64,000 nucleotides of DNA, from assembly GCF_933775445.1 (NCBI RefSeq), contig NC_065877.1:16368001-16432000 (forward strand), given 5' to 3'. The notes beneath the pieces were generated by a model, which ran no database searches, was not told the origin of the DNA, and was given only the letters and a program-made list of their open reading frames with translations. A program made the translations under genes and the position numbers. Shown here in pieces: positions 1 to 10,400 of this stretch (positions within the stretch are counted from its first letter, which is position 1; every line of letters starts with the position of its first letter). The DNA is from Argentina anserina (lineage: Eukaryota > Streptophyta > Magnoliopsida > Rosales > Rosaceae).

Positions 1-222
1 AGTTGTCCATACACTTGAATTCTCAATTCTTGTTATTCTTGAAGTTCCATATCATGTAATCCAAATAATAGAATTCTCAATTTATGGAATTTAAAATCAT
101 TGAATTCTAACTCTCAAACTTTTATAATTCTTATGGAAACATAAATTACACCTTCCAAACACACTAAATCCATATTCAATACACCTCCCCGGTTTGTGTC
201 GAGGGAGAGAGAAAAGGGGAAA

Positions 223-333
223 ATGCAGAAGGTGAGGGGTCTAGTACAGAAAGGTGCCAAAGCTGTTGAGGATCTCAACTTGCTCAAGCTCCTCCAGTCT
301 GAGATTCAACACGAGCTCTCCTCTGACCCTTTT

Positions 334-379
<46 letters not shown>

Positions 380-3168
380 GCTGCTTTATAATGTAAGAAC
401 AATAACCAAATGGGTATTGAAAATATTGATGCAGAAGAGCAGAAGCATTTCATTGGGAGATTTTGTGTTGGAGTGGGATTCACCGCAGACCCAAGATGTG
501 TTTTTGAGGAGGAAAATGGAGTGTGGTGAAGAGGTTGCTGTTTCAGCTAAGTTGGCGCCCTTAAGCGATACCCCTGGAAGAGAGAAGTTAATGTATCCGA
601 GGGATGTTATGATGAAGATATGTGTCAAGAAGCCTGGGTTGAGCTCTATATTGCAGTTTGACTGTGAAGTCTGGGAGAATGATGGTCTTGGTTCTGGGTT
701 TGAAATCTCTGAAATCTATTTGTTTCCTTCACCAGCTCGTATCGGCCCTAACGTCTATAGAGGTCGCCCAAGCTAGTAAGTTACCACTGTTATTGTTTCT
801 ATTATGTTTCGCATATTATGTCTCTGAGGATCTAAACTTATCCTGCTGTTATTTGTTGTTGGCTCTACATGGAAATGGATGTTCTTAAGTTAATTTTAAA
901 GTCTCATTGTTTGTGAGTGGATCATTTTGTGGAGAGACATTATAAGGATAACAAGAGAGTTTCAGCATTGCATTTAGGCACAACATCGTTTCTGATTGGA
1001 TCCTGTTGCATGGATGAGGCATACTTTGATGGATGCTCAATCCAAACACTTCTTGTAGGAGACACTAAAACCCCTTGCGGGTGTAAGGCAGATATCATCT
1101 TTAAAAGCCTAAGACCGATGTTGAAGCCCATGTTTGTTGCACAAAACACTGTAAATACCTCTTGTGGTTGCTATTAGAACCTTGCAGTTCTGTACGAGCT
1201 ATGACGTTAATATTAAGTGAAGAGTCTTGCAGAATTATAGAGATATATTCCTTGTAATCCTATATAAAATCAAATATATTCCTTGAATGAATATAATGTA
1301 TAAAATGTTACCAATAGGAAGACATCTGTTCAATAGAGGGAATGTACAGACTACAAAATACGGAATCAGAAATCTATTAACCAAAGAGACAAGCTAAAAC
1401 ATACTAAACCAAAGACACAAGACAGCAATTACACAGTTGGACAAAATAGTAAAAGAAGACCAATCCTATCCCATATAGAAGTGATATAATCACTATCACT
1501 GAAATAAGCTAATGAAAAGTAACCCATGAAGACCCTGGATATACTGCTACTATTACCCACCTACTTGCTAGCAGTCTTTGGAATTTATTTTTCATTCTTT
1601 TGTCATATCTTAGATGTTAGTATATCAGGGCCCGGCACTAAGGCAGCACCGCTGATGTAGCTGCACCAGGCCTCTGATTCCAGGTGGCTTCCGATCAGTA
1701 AAGCATGGATTTGTTTATACATTATACACAAACATGTTAGTTCTACTAGATGCATTGTAGTTCAATTGATTAAGGCTCCTTGTTTCCACACTTTGGTCTC
1801 TGGTTCAATCTCTGGCAATTCCTCACTGCATTTCCTTTTCCTTTTTTCAGTTTTTTGCTCTTTTGAGAGAAAAGAAGTTGATATATATTTTTTTCATATT
1901 TATCAATCAGATCATAATACTTTTAGTTTTCTTAATATATATTCAGTCTGACATTAGTGAGACATCAACTGAAAAGTCTGTTCTAGTTTTTCAGTACTTG
2001 CTTCTTTTGGAGATCAGAGAACTTTTTTTGTAACACGTAAACCCTTAATACCCTCTTTTTCCCTAATACAGTTTCAATTAATTCCAAAATAAGTAAGGCC
2101 TCATTTGACATTCTGCACCAGGCCTCTCATATCTTAATAGCGACTGTGAGTATGATTGATGGTTTATTATTAGCAACAGTCCATTCTAGAGACCCATTGC
2201 AAACTAAATTCTTGTGGAGGTACATGCTGATGATTTTAGTATGACATTTTGGGGAAACATTAAACTCGGACAAGTGGTGGCTGATAGGTTTGTGTTTACT
2301 ATGTCCAGTTGCATAAGTACTAGGGGAAAGGGTTTTTGGTGAGTCTAGTACAAGTTGTTGGGAACTGATAACAGATGCTGTATTTGCTATATTCTGGGTT
2401 ATTTGCTATAAGAGAATTTGCGAATGAATCTGAAAGAGTGGAACTGAATTTTTTATGTAAATATGCACAAGATTCTTCCTCATAATTTGCTTACAAGAGC
2501 CAAGACAAGTGCAGATCAAAGGGCTAATAGGAGAGGTGCTGGAATAATAGGAGAGGATCTTCAACATTATTAAGGTAGCAGGGGAGGAAGTTTTCTGTGA
2601 TAGGAATATAATTTTATCATCTTGCTGTCATTATTGAGGTGAAAGGGCTAATCTAATGCTACTGTCTTGTGATATCCCTGTAGCTGCTTCTTCACATATT
2701 TATTTGGTCTTCCTGTTCTTTTATCCGCTGTTATTGGTCTTCCAATTTTCCAGTCTAATTATCTGGGGTTATTATTGCATGAATAAAGGATTTTTTGGTG
2801 GCTGAACCAAAAGACTTGCATGCTTAAATTGTTTGATTGGACTTTTCTATGCCCATCTGTCATGTTGTCGTATCACATAAATTGGTATTTGTCTACCAAA
2901 CAATGTGTTTGTTTTCCTTTATATATTGCGACTTCATTTTATTATCTTTCTAACGAAAGTCTTATATTCTGTCTATATGATCTGTAGTAGCTATCTGGGT
3001 ATTGATACACATCCTGAGCTCGATAAGTATCTTGCCGCCAAGGGTATTGGAGAAGAGCTTACTAACTTCCTCTTGCACCACCTACACAAAAAAGAGCAAG
3101 ACCAATATGTGAATTGGCTACAGAAGCTTGAATCCTTTGTTGCAAAAGAAGCAAAACCAGAGTGGTAA
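223..3168 (+). CDS. Mitochondrial glycoprotein (MAM33/p32) family protein
   Basis: Three exons were read by eye: 223-336, 435-775 and 2991-3168 (or 2988-3168). Together they give about 210 residues, the usual size of the plant MAM33/p32 family. Exon 1 opens MQKVRGLVQKGAKAVEDLNL, exon 2 holds the family core (SLGDFVLEWDSP, then ILQFDCEVWE), and exon 3 the C-terminal part (THPELDKYLAAKGIGEEL through NWLQKLESFV). Phases match at both joins, and the last intron splits a tyrosine codon. Members are acidic, doughnut-shaped trimeric proteins of the mitochondrial matrix. No clear cleavable presequence is visible, although the N-terminus is basic and amphipathic. The frame stays open upstream to a GTG at 196, but 223 is the first ATG. 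The final acceptor is a tandem TAGTAG, so two isoforms differing by one residue are possible. Family assignment is from recalled similarity. Confidence 0.86.
339..375. repeat. CT microsatellite in intron 1
   Basis: An uninterrupted CT run of about 18 units lies immediately inside the donor of the first MAM33-family intron. It leaves only GT before the repeat starts. The intron is just 98 bp (337-434), so length changes here would alter a large part of it. Confidence 0.9.
776..2990 (+). other. Large intron of the MAM33-family gene
   Basis: This 2.2 kb intron starts with GTAAGTT and ends at a TAGTAG acceptor. It contains short open frames (for example 917-1177) that resemble nothing I recognise, plus a tRNA-like SINE signal near 1758. 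The rest is AT-rich unique-looking sequence. Confidence 0.6.
1750..1870 (+). mobile_element. tRNA-derived SINE-like sequence
   Basis: A box A-like stretch TAGTTCAATTGATTAAGG begins at 1758 and a box B-like GGTTCAATCTC at 1802. The 44 bp spacing is that of a tRNA-type RNA polymerase III promoter. No acceptor-stem pairing or tRNA 3' end is evident, and a T-rich tail follows. It therefore looks like an old tRNA-derived SINE inside an intron and not a working tRNA gene. No target duplication was found. Confidence 0.35.
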
Positions 3169-3563
3169 ACAGGAATCATCAAATCGATCTTTGTCATTTG
3201 ATGTAACTAAAGAATTAATCTAGGTAATGTACTTGGAGCATGAAGGTGCCATCCCTTTTTGATTACTTTGGATGGACCGAACATTACTTATTCCACCATT
3301 AACTCATGCCACTTGCCACTTGGGCAGGGCCTATATAATGTAATATCCCTGAAACTTCAATTTTCTTTTTCTTTCTGGGGGTACCATGGGATTTTGAGTA
3401 GGAGGTGATCCTCTATTCGGCTATTCCAAGAAGAGTGAAACTCAGACCAAACTATTTGTAGGTTAAAGGAAGGCTCATCAAAAGCAGCAGTAATTTCAGT
3501 GACAATCTATTCGAGTATTGAGGGAGTTCTCAAACACTGCTGTATATTAGTAAATTAGTATCC
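3169..3563. other. 3' flank of the MAM33-family gene
   Basis: This is the probable 3' UTR and downstream sequence. No further coding signal, repeat or clear polyadenylation motif was recognised. Confidence 0.5.
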
Positions 3564-3902
3564 TCAAGTGTTCCTCAGCATGGAGTATCTGGAGAAGACT
3601 GAAGCCCTAGCCCTCGTGTAATCAGAAATTCGGGATGTAATTACAAATATTTTTAGCACCAGCAAGGAGGGGTGTTGGCTCTGCTCTGGTTTGCTACCAA
3701 ACCACTGAAACTTAATTGTTAACAAAATGGGGTTGTGAGAACATCTTTGCACTTGATCGAGTAATGAATTCAGCCATTCGGGCGTAACGTTGGACATGAC
3801 ACCAAGACGCTTTACCGCATAATTAAGTTCGTTCTTGAATCTTATAGATCTAACCCAATCACCAATGTAAAAGCACAGATCATTAGTCATCATGGTAACC
3901 AC
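3564..3902 (-). other. Unassigned open frame, 112 codons
   Basis: An uninterrupted minus-strand frame runs from a GTG at 3902 (first ATG a few codons later) to a stop at 3564. Its composition is protein-like (for example GDWVRSIRF, TPEWLNSLLDQVQRC, KFQWFGSKP). I do not recognise a family. It lies just outside the Harbinger element, between that element and the MAM33-family gene. It could be a single exon or relic of a lost gene, or chance. No splice partners were identified. Confidence 0.2.
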
Positions 3903-4298
3903 AAAATAACACGTTCAAATGTTCAATAATGATTCGTAGTTGATCTACCCATGTTCCTATCTAGGGGTGTATTCAATCCAGATTTTAAAAGATTCTGACT
4001 TTTTTATTATCCATGGAATTAACAAATTTCATGAAAATGTTTTAATTTTATATAGAGTTAAAGCAGATTCTATTAAATTTATTTCGGTGGACTTGTAAAG
4101 TCCATAGATTATTATAATAACAATAGATAAATAAATTAACACTATCAAACACAAACAATATACAAACAATAAATTTATGGGTCAAAACAAAATGCTTTAT
4201 ATAAAGTCATATGCAACTATTTTTAAAATCAATATAGTTATCCAACTTTATATAAGAATTCATTAAACCGATTAATTAAAGGTACGTAATTGAAGAAA

Positions 4299-4879
4299 TT
4301 AATTAGAATACAGCATACTCTCCCATTTCATTATCATCATTAACCTTGTGATTCTCACCATCCATGTGTTCCTCATTATTCTCATTTTCTTGATCGTCTT
4401 CATTTCATCATCATCATTTCTTGGCCTATCATCCCACATAGCATCGATAATAATAGTTCTCCAAGCATTAGCTTCTGTTCCTTGTTGTCGTTGGCTTTGA
4501 GAAAGCAATTCAAGATTTTCATCTTCCATGTCAACATATGGTGAACATTTATCATCTTCTTGTTCAATTGGAAATTCATCGGAGCGACATTCTTTTCTAA
4601 GAAAGTTGTGTAGTCCGGTACAAGCTAACACTAACTCCGCTTGTGTCACAAATTGGAAAACAGGTGCGGTTTTGAAAATTGTAAACTGCGATTTAAAGAT
4701 ACCAAATATTCTTTCAATCACATTCCTCAATGATGCATGTCGGAGATTGAATAACTCACTAGCATTTCTCGGGTGACGATCTTGACCACCAAAATCTTTT
4801 AAATGGTATCGTACACCGCGTAATGGAGCCAAAAAATGGTGTCGATTAGCAAATCCACAATCCAAAAGAAAAAATTTAC
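4299..4879 (-). pseudogene. Harbinger transposase/nuclease C-terminal exon
   Basis: The frame shows the conserved C-terminal part of HARBI1/ALP1-like DDE nucleases: FFLLDCGFANR, FLAPLRGVRYHL, then the segment around RHASLRNVIERIFGIFK that holds the last catalytic acidic residue, and LVLACTGLHNFLRKE. A splice acceptor (TTTTAG before 4879) fits an exon start there. The upstream exons with the first catalytic acidic residues were not found in the remaining element, so this is a truncated copy. The acidic tail after residue 110 is typical of the group. In the family this enzyme cuts element ends together with a MYB-like partner, which is absent here. Confidence 0.85.
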
Positions 4880-5321
4880 CTAAAAATATAATAATTTATT
4901 ATTAGCATGACAACATAATGAAAAAAGAAAAACCAAGCATGCCTTTGTTTTTATATTTAACAGACCAAATGTTACATAGGAGAATATTATGATACCATGA
5001 TCAAACACCAAACAAAAAGAGACCATGATCAAACATCAAACAGAGATTATACAGACCAAAAACAATAGCATGCAAAAGCCAAACACCAAAAACTATTTAA
5101 CATGATAATTCAAAGATTATATAGACCATGTGGTAGAGAGATCTTGATGTGTTTTTTCTCTCTCTTAAATATAGAGAGGTCTTGATGCATGTGATGTTGT
5201 GTGTAATGTATAAATAAGATAGAGCTTGTGAATATTTATTAAGGACTGAAACAATACCCTTACAGGCCATGTGTAGCTAAAAAAATCATAGCTTGAGACA
5301 ATAACAAACATTGATACACGT

Positions 5322-5324
<3 letters not shown>

Positions 5325-5361
<37 letters not shown>
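5325..5361. repeat. TA microsatellite
   Basis: This is an uninterrupted TA dinucleotide run inside the Harbinger element. Confidence 0.9.
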
Positions 5362-5364
<3 letters not shown>

Positions 5365-5765
5365 AAACCTAATTGAAAACCCTCATAGCTTGTGTTCCTT
5401 TATATACACAAGCTATATTGGAGTATGCTCTTTTTGTCTGAGCACGTCGATCTAATATATGTCAAAACTAATTGAAAAGCCTTTGGAAAAATTACATGAG
5501 AAGCAAAAAGGGAATGAAATTCTTGTTTATCAAGATTGACTTCATGCAGGTTAGGGTAAATAAGCAAGGCATATGTCAGAGAACTAGGGTAAGTAAATTG
5601 GTCACCAAAATATGGGTCTCTTTGTACCCCACGACACCTCCAAATTCATGAAAAAAAAAATACATTTGATTACAAAGATAAGACTTTTCAGGTTGCCCCA
5701 GAAAACTTGAATCATAATCATTACCAAGTCAAAGTAAATGACTTAACATGATGATCACCCTCTTC

Positions 5766-5769
<4 letters not shown>

Positions 5770-5801
<32 letters not shown>
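5770..5801. repeat. TA microsatellite
   Basis: This is a second TA run inside the Harbinger element, about 410 bp after the first. Confidence 0.9.
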
Positions 5802-5874
5802 CCATTTTAATCACTATGAGCTATATTACTTTCTGGCTTTTCAATCTGGAAGAAGCTGAAAGAGAGTAGAATGC

Positions 5875-5877
<3 letters not shown>

Positions 5878-5909
<32 letters not shown>
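5878..5909. repeat. TA microsatellite
   Basis: This is a third TA run inside the Harbinger element, close to the second one. Confidence 0.9.
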
Positions 5910-5911
<2 letters not shown>

Positions 5912-6457
5912 ATCATGTAATAGTTCTCTCACAATCAAAAGATTAAAATTTTGTCATATTACAAACACATATCATCTATTCCAACATAAGAAATAAAGTA
6001 AAAGATCTAGTTTGCAATTCTCATAATCAATGAATCTGAAACAAGCTAGATAATAAAAAGGAAGATATAATGAGAAAGAGCAAGTACCAATTGGTTATCA
6101 GAGAAAGGAGAAATGTTAAGGTCACAGTCTGTCAAGGTCAGTTCATCTTCTCCTCTTGCTGTTGACGTTTCATCTTCGAAGTAAAGAAATAAAATACGTC
6201 AAAATCTCTTGTGGTGTGGCAAGATTTCTTTAGGGTTTTGATATTTATAATAATCACTAAACAATCCTAAAAAATCGATGAGATAATAGAGTCCTTGAAA
6301 GTCTACTAACTTTTGAATACCATGGGAATTTGATGGATATTTTTAAATCCTAATTGAATACCAACATATATTTAAGGACTTTTTAAAATTTGAATTGAAT
6401 ACCTGTAGACTTTTGAAATACAAAAAAATCTTATAGAATCTTAATTGAATACACCCC

Positions 6458-7368
6458 CTAAAACTAGGAAAGCAGGAAGTTGCACATTTGCATGCTTAAC
6501 ATACCAATAATCTAAACTTTTTGCAGTCTATTTTTGCATTTGGTAATTGATATCAATGAAAAACAAGAAGAATATAATGAAAAGACCGTTATCATTCTCA
6601 ACCAAGTGAGAATGATTTATATATAATACGGGAGCATTCAATAAGAACTACTAAAGTTAAGAACTAGTTGAGAATGAAAATAGGATTTCATTGCAATGCT
6701 GAAAAAGACTTAAATTGAGAATGATAACATCTTTCTTGCTTGATAGTTTAGTCAAAATTTGATGACTTGATTTGTTTTTCTTATAGATGCTTATTGTAAT
6801 CATGGTTTTATTCCCTTTTGTATTATTCGACAGTTTCACTAGTGAAAACTAGAGGACAACAATACTAGTACTTTATTATCCAAAAATAAAAATTTGTGTT
6901 AGTGTCCATCAATATGTCGACTCATAAACAACCCTTATTGATGGTAACAATCCTTATTGCGATCATAACTCATATCTTTTGCACACATTTGTAGTGTCCA
7001 TCGAGCTAGCCAAGCTGGCCTTTCGTTCCCTGAAAAAAAAACAAAGACATTCCAATCAATTCTCCTCCCAGTTATCTGGACCGGCTTGATTCGGATTTTG
7101 TCAAGCTAATTGGGGTCGGTTTTGGATCTTCCTATGGTAGCAGCCGGAGGCATATCTTCCGCGAGTATATTATGAAGGAAGAACCTTGACCCCTTCCCTT
7201 GAGTAAAAGGAGGACCTTTTTTAAGTGATAAAAGGGATAGAAGCCTTTTGTTCACTGATTCCTGATTAGCACAAGAAAGATTTGACCCCGGCAAGGGTAA
7301 AAAGATTGACCGGGAAAAGTAAACCAAAGACTTGAGGAGAACGTGATCACTCACGACCCTCCTCTATT

Positions 7369-7370
<2 letters not shown>
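6458..7370. other. Intergenic, upstream of the Ca2+-ATPase gene
   Basis: The first half is AT-rich with no recognised feature. From about 7080 to 7350 the sequence changes to a higher-GC texture with a minus-strand open frame (7106-7354). The texture recalls plant organellar intergenic DNA, but I cannot identify the source. The ATPase promoter must lie in or near this stretch; no convincing TATA box was singled out. Confidence 0.4.

Positions 7371-7405
<35 letters not shown>
7371..7405. repeat. CT microsatellite in the presumed 5' UTR of the Ca2+-ATPase gene
   Basis: A pure CT run lies about 75 bp before the ATG at 7479. CT runs are common in plant 5' UTRs and core promoters. Confidence 0.85.
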
Positions 7406-7409
<4 letters not shown>

Positions 7410-7478
7410 CATTATAAGAACGGAAGCGTCTCCACAACTTCGTGTTTGGCTTTCTCCTCCTCCCAAAAGACGTTAAAA

Positions 7479-10400
7479 ATGGAGAGCTACCTGCAGCAGG
7501 ATTTCGACGTCAAAACCAAGCACTTCTCGCCGGAGGCTTCCAGCAAATGGAGGAGGGCCGTCGGCCTCGTCGTCAAGAACCGCGCCAGAAGGTTCCGCCA
7601 TGTCGCCGATCTCGCCAAGCGCCAGGAGGCCGAGAGGAAGAAGAAGCAAATCCAGGTCCCTCTCCAACCTTGTGCTTCTCATTTTCACTTATCTGCATTT
7701 TATGTTCTTCGTCGTAGTCGATCAAACGCAGCGTTTTAGTAGATCTACAAGGTGTTGTTACAGTATCACCAGTGTTCGGTAACGGAAATAATTACGAGCA
7801 CTTAGATGGGGAGAAAAATTGAGGATTGTTAGGCGGAGATTTAGATGAGCATTTGAACGAATGTAGGAGGACTAATGAGAATTTGAGAAGAGATTTTTTT
7901 TGAATTTTGTGCTTGAATTTAGGGAGCGTTTGCCGTCTTAGGCATTGAAATTCTAACCATTGAAACCATCGTAGTGATGGTCCTACACCTCTATATGTGA
8001 ATACATATTTGTCAATAATGAACAAAACAAACATTGAATTTAGTACAAAACAAACGTTGAATTTAGTTTTTCTCTTCTAACTAAAAAAAAAAGGTTGTCT
8101 CGATAAATCTAATTTTACTTTTATAGAGCTATTTTCTTGGGTCAAGCATACACAGCGGTTCAGTTCTATGAAGAGCAGAAAAAGCCCCATAGATTTTGAT
8201 CATCCGGCGTAGCTGGGACCCACTCTGACTGTGATTTCACAATCTTTCCCCAGTTTTTTTAATTTTAAATTTTATAAATTAAAATTCAAGTATGTCATAT
8301 AATATAGGGATTCGTCTATGGTACAACACTGCATACGATACATATTGAATAAGACAGTTGATTAGGGGCGCTGCACGCATAACGCTGTACCATATAATTT
8401 TCCTATAATATAGAAGGTAATCTGGATTCTGGAGAACCCACGTGGTTTCTTGAACAAGAATTGATAAGAAAACATTGAAAGAGGGTAACCGAATTTTTTG
8501 AAATTGGTAGGTTGCGCGTGGTGTGTTGGGTCACCATGTTAGCTTATCGGAGTTGAGCCACGGTGATTGATGGGTGGCAATTTAATACTAAGCACATTAC
8601 GCAGATACGAAATTGCCAGGAAATTTCGAAAATAATAATAATGACTTTGTATAGGGCTAGATCTTAGAAAAAGACTCTTGATAGCAATGAGATTGATATT
8701 GGGTGTGTGGGTGGCTATTGATAAGATGGCTTTATTCTCTCTCTTTTTTGATCCCTCATATCTTGAAATGGTGAAATGAATGGAAGGCTACGCAACTTGT
8801 TTTGTTTTCTACCTCACAAAGTGATAAACCTACTTTGAATCTTCTTTCTTTTCACTATTTTACCCTTACTTGGCCACTTGGCCCCCCTTGCCTGTATTAA
8901 GATCAGCTTATATGGGGATTCTTTTACAATTCCCATCAGCAATGTTGATACTGCTATTCGATTCCTACCCACTCAGGCACTCACATTATAGCAATTTTTA
9001 TTCATACTTTTTCATCACATACGTTTATTGTATTGACTTTCAATCATAATGTACTACACTCTCTTCCAAAGTACATATTATCCGCTAAAAATTATCAGAA
9101 ATTTTCTTGCATATTTGTGGTGGACCACTTGTTGATTTGTCTTGATGCCATTGATTTTATGATGTTGACTCTCACAATATCAATGCCTTGTTTAGATTAT
9201 AAGCAAAAAAAAGCTGGTTAGAGTATTTGGCTTATCAAAACATTACATCAGTTTAACACGTCTATGATTACTGAACTCCAGTTGAAAATCCGGTGGTACT
9301 GAATGGTATACGATTGTTGGCTGGAAGGACTTTGCCATGTTCCCAAAATTGCATCTCTTTTGGTCTGAGTTTCCAGAATTTCTTGGACAGTTAGATTATT
9401 TTCTCCGTTTGAATGCAGCAGCTTCAGAGTTCTGAAAAATATGATCTGTTAAATGATAGGGTGCAATGGAACGATTTGGGAAACGTTTTGGCTGACCATT
9501 GTGATAAATTCTTAGGAGTGACAATTGTAACACCGTATCTGAAATCCAACTGGACGTTACCGAATTCAGGGTGACTATTACATGACATGGAGCTGTCTGT
9601 TACTCTGTTCTCATCTTATATCACTCTTAAAACCTGTTACAAGACCTAGGTAGTCTGAGAGTTGTTTACTATCCAAGAAATAATCAATTTTTACAAAGAG
9701 TGCAGGACCATTGGAGAATTAGGTTTACATCATTTGTTTTGTGTCAATATTCAATCAGTGAATCTGTTAATAGAGACACAATTTTTATTTTATTTTCCAT
9801 ATTCATCTACTGACACCCTATTACATTGCAAACAAAAATTGTATCCTAGTGACATTCCTCCAATATAGACTTTATACAATGTAAATGACTATCGGGTATA
9901 AAACTAAAGTAGGACGCTGATTTGAAGATCATATACATGAACCTTAGACCAGAAACAACAGTATACGTGTGGCCACTAGCCATCTACACACAAATGGTTC
10001 TAAGCCATCTATTTACAGACATGTAAAATGTAAGTAAGTATGTAGCTGGTTGTTACTATAATTCTCAGTTTTATTTGTAGCTCATGAACTCTTACTGGAA
10101 GTTCACACCTGCAACACAGACCTTAGTATTATTCTTGTTTGCAGGAAAAAATTCGAGTTGCTCTCTATGTTCAAAAAGCAGCCATGCATTTCATTGAGGG
10201 TATCAATTTTCAACTATCAAGTCAAATACTGTCTATACCGTCTCAGAACTTTGATATTTTTTTTTAAAAATAATTTTCCTTTGTATGAAGCTGGAGATAG
10301 CCATTCAGCTACAGGAAAGCCTGATCAAGTTGAATACAAGCTGTCTGAAGAGGCCGCAAAAGAAGGTTTGAGCATTCACCCGGATGAACTTGCATCTATC

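Larger units (their letters stand above)
3964..6457 (-). mobile_element. PIF/Harbinger DNA transposon, internally decayed
   Basis: The element begins GGGGTGTATTCAAT and ends with the exact inverse ATTGAATACACCCC. It is flanked by the 3 bp duplication CTA (3961-3963 and 6458-6460), the size typical of PIF/Harbinger. Several TTGAATAC motifs repeat inside the right end as subterminal repeats. At 2494 bp it is short for an autonomous copy. Only the C-terminal half of the nuclease (4299-4879, minus) is recognisable, and no clear MYB-like second gene is seen. The rest is AT-rich with three TA microsatellites. Confidence 0.9.

Noticed and set aside
917..1177. An extra exon in the MAM33-family gene
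   Set aside because: Exons 2 and 3 join in phase without it, and the frame shows no family similarity.
1758..1830. A functional tRNA gene
   Set aside because: Only the two internal promoter boxes are recognisable; no acceptor stem or proper cloverleaf could be drawn.
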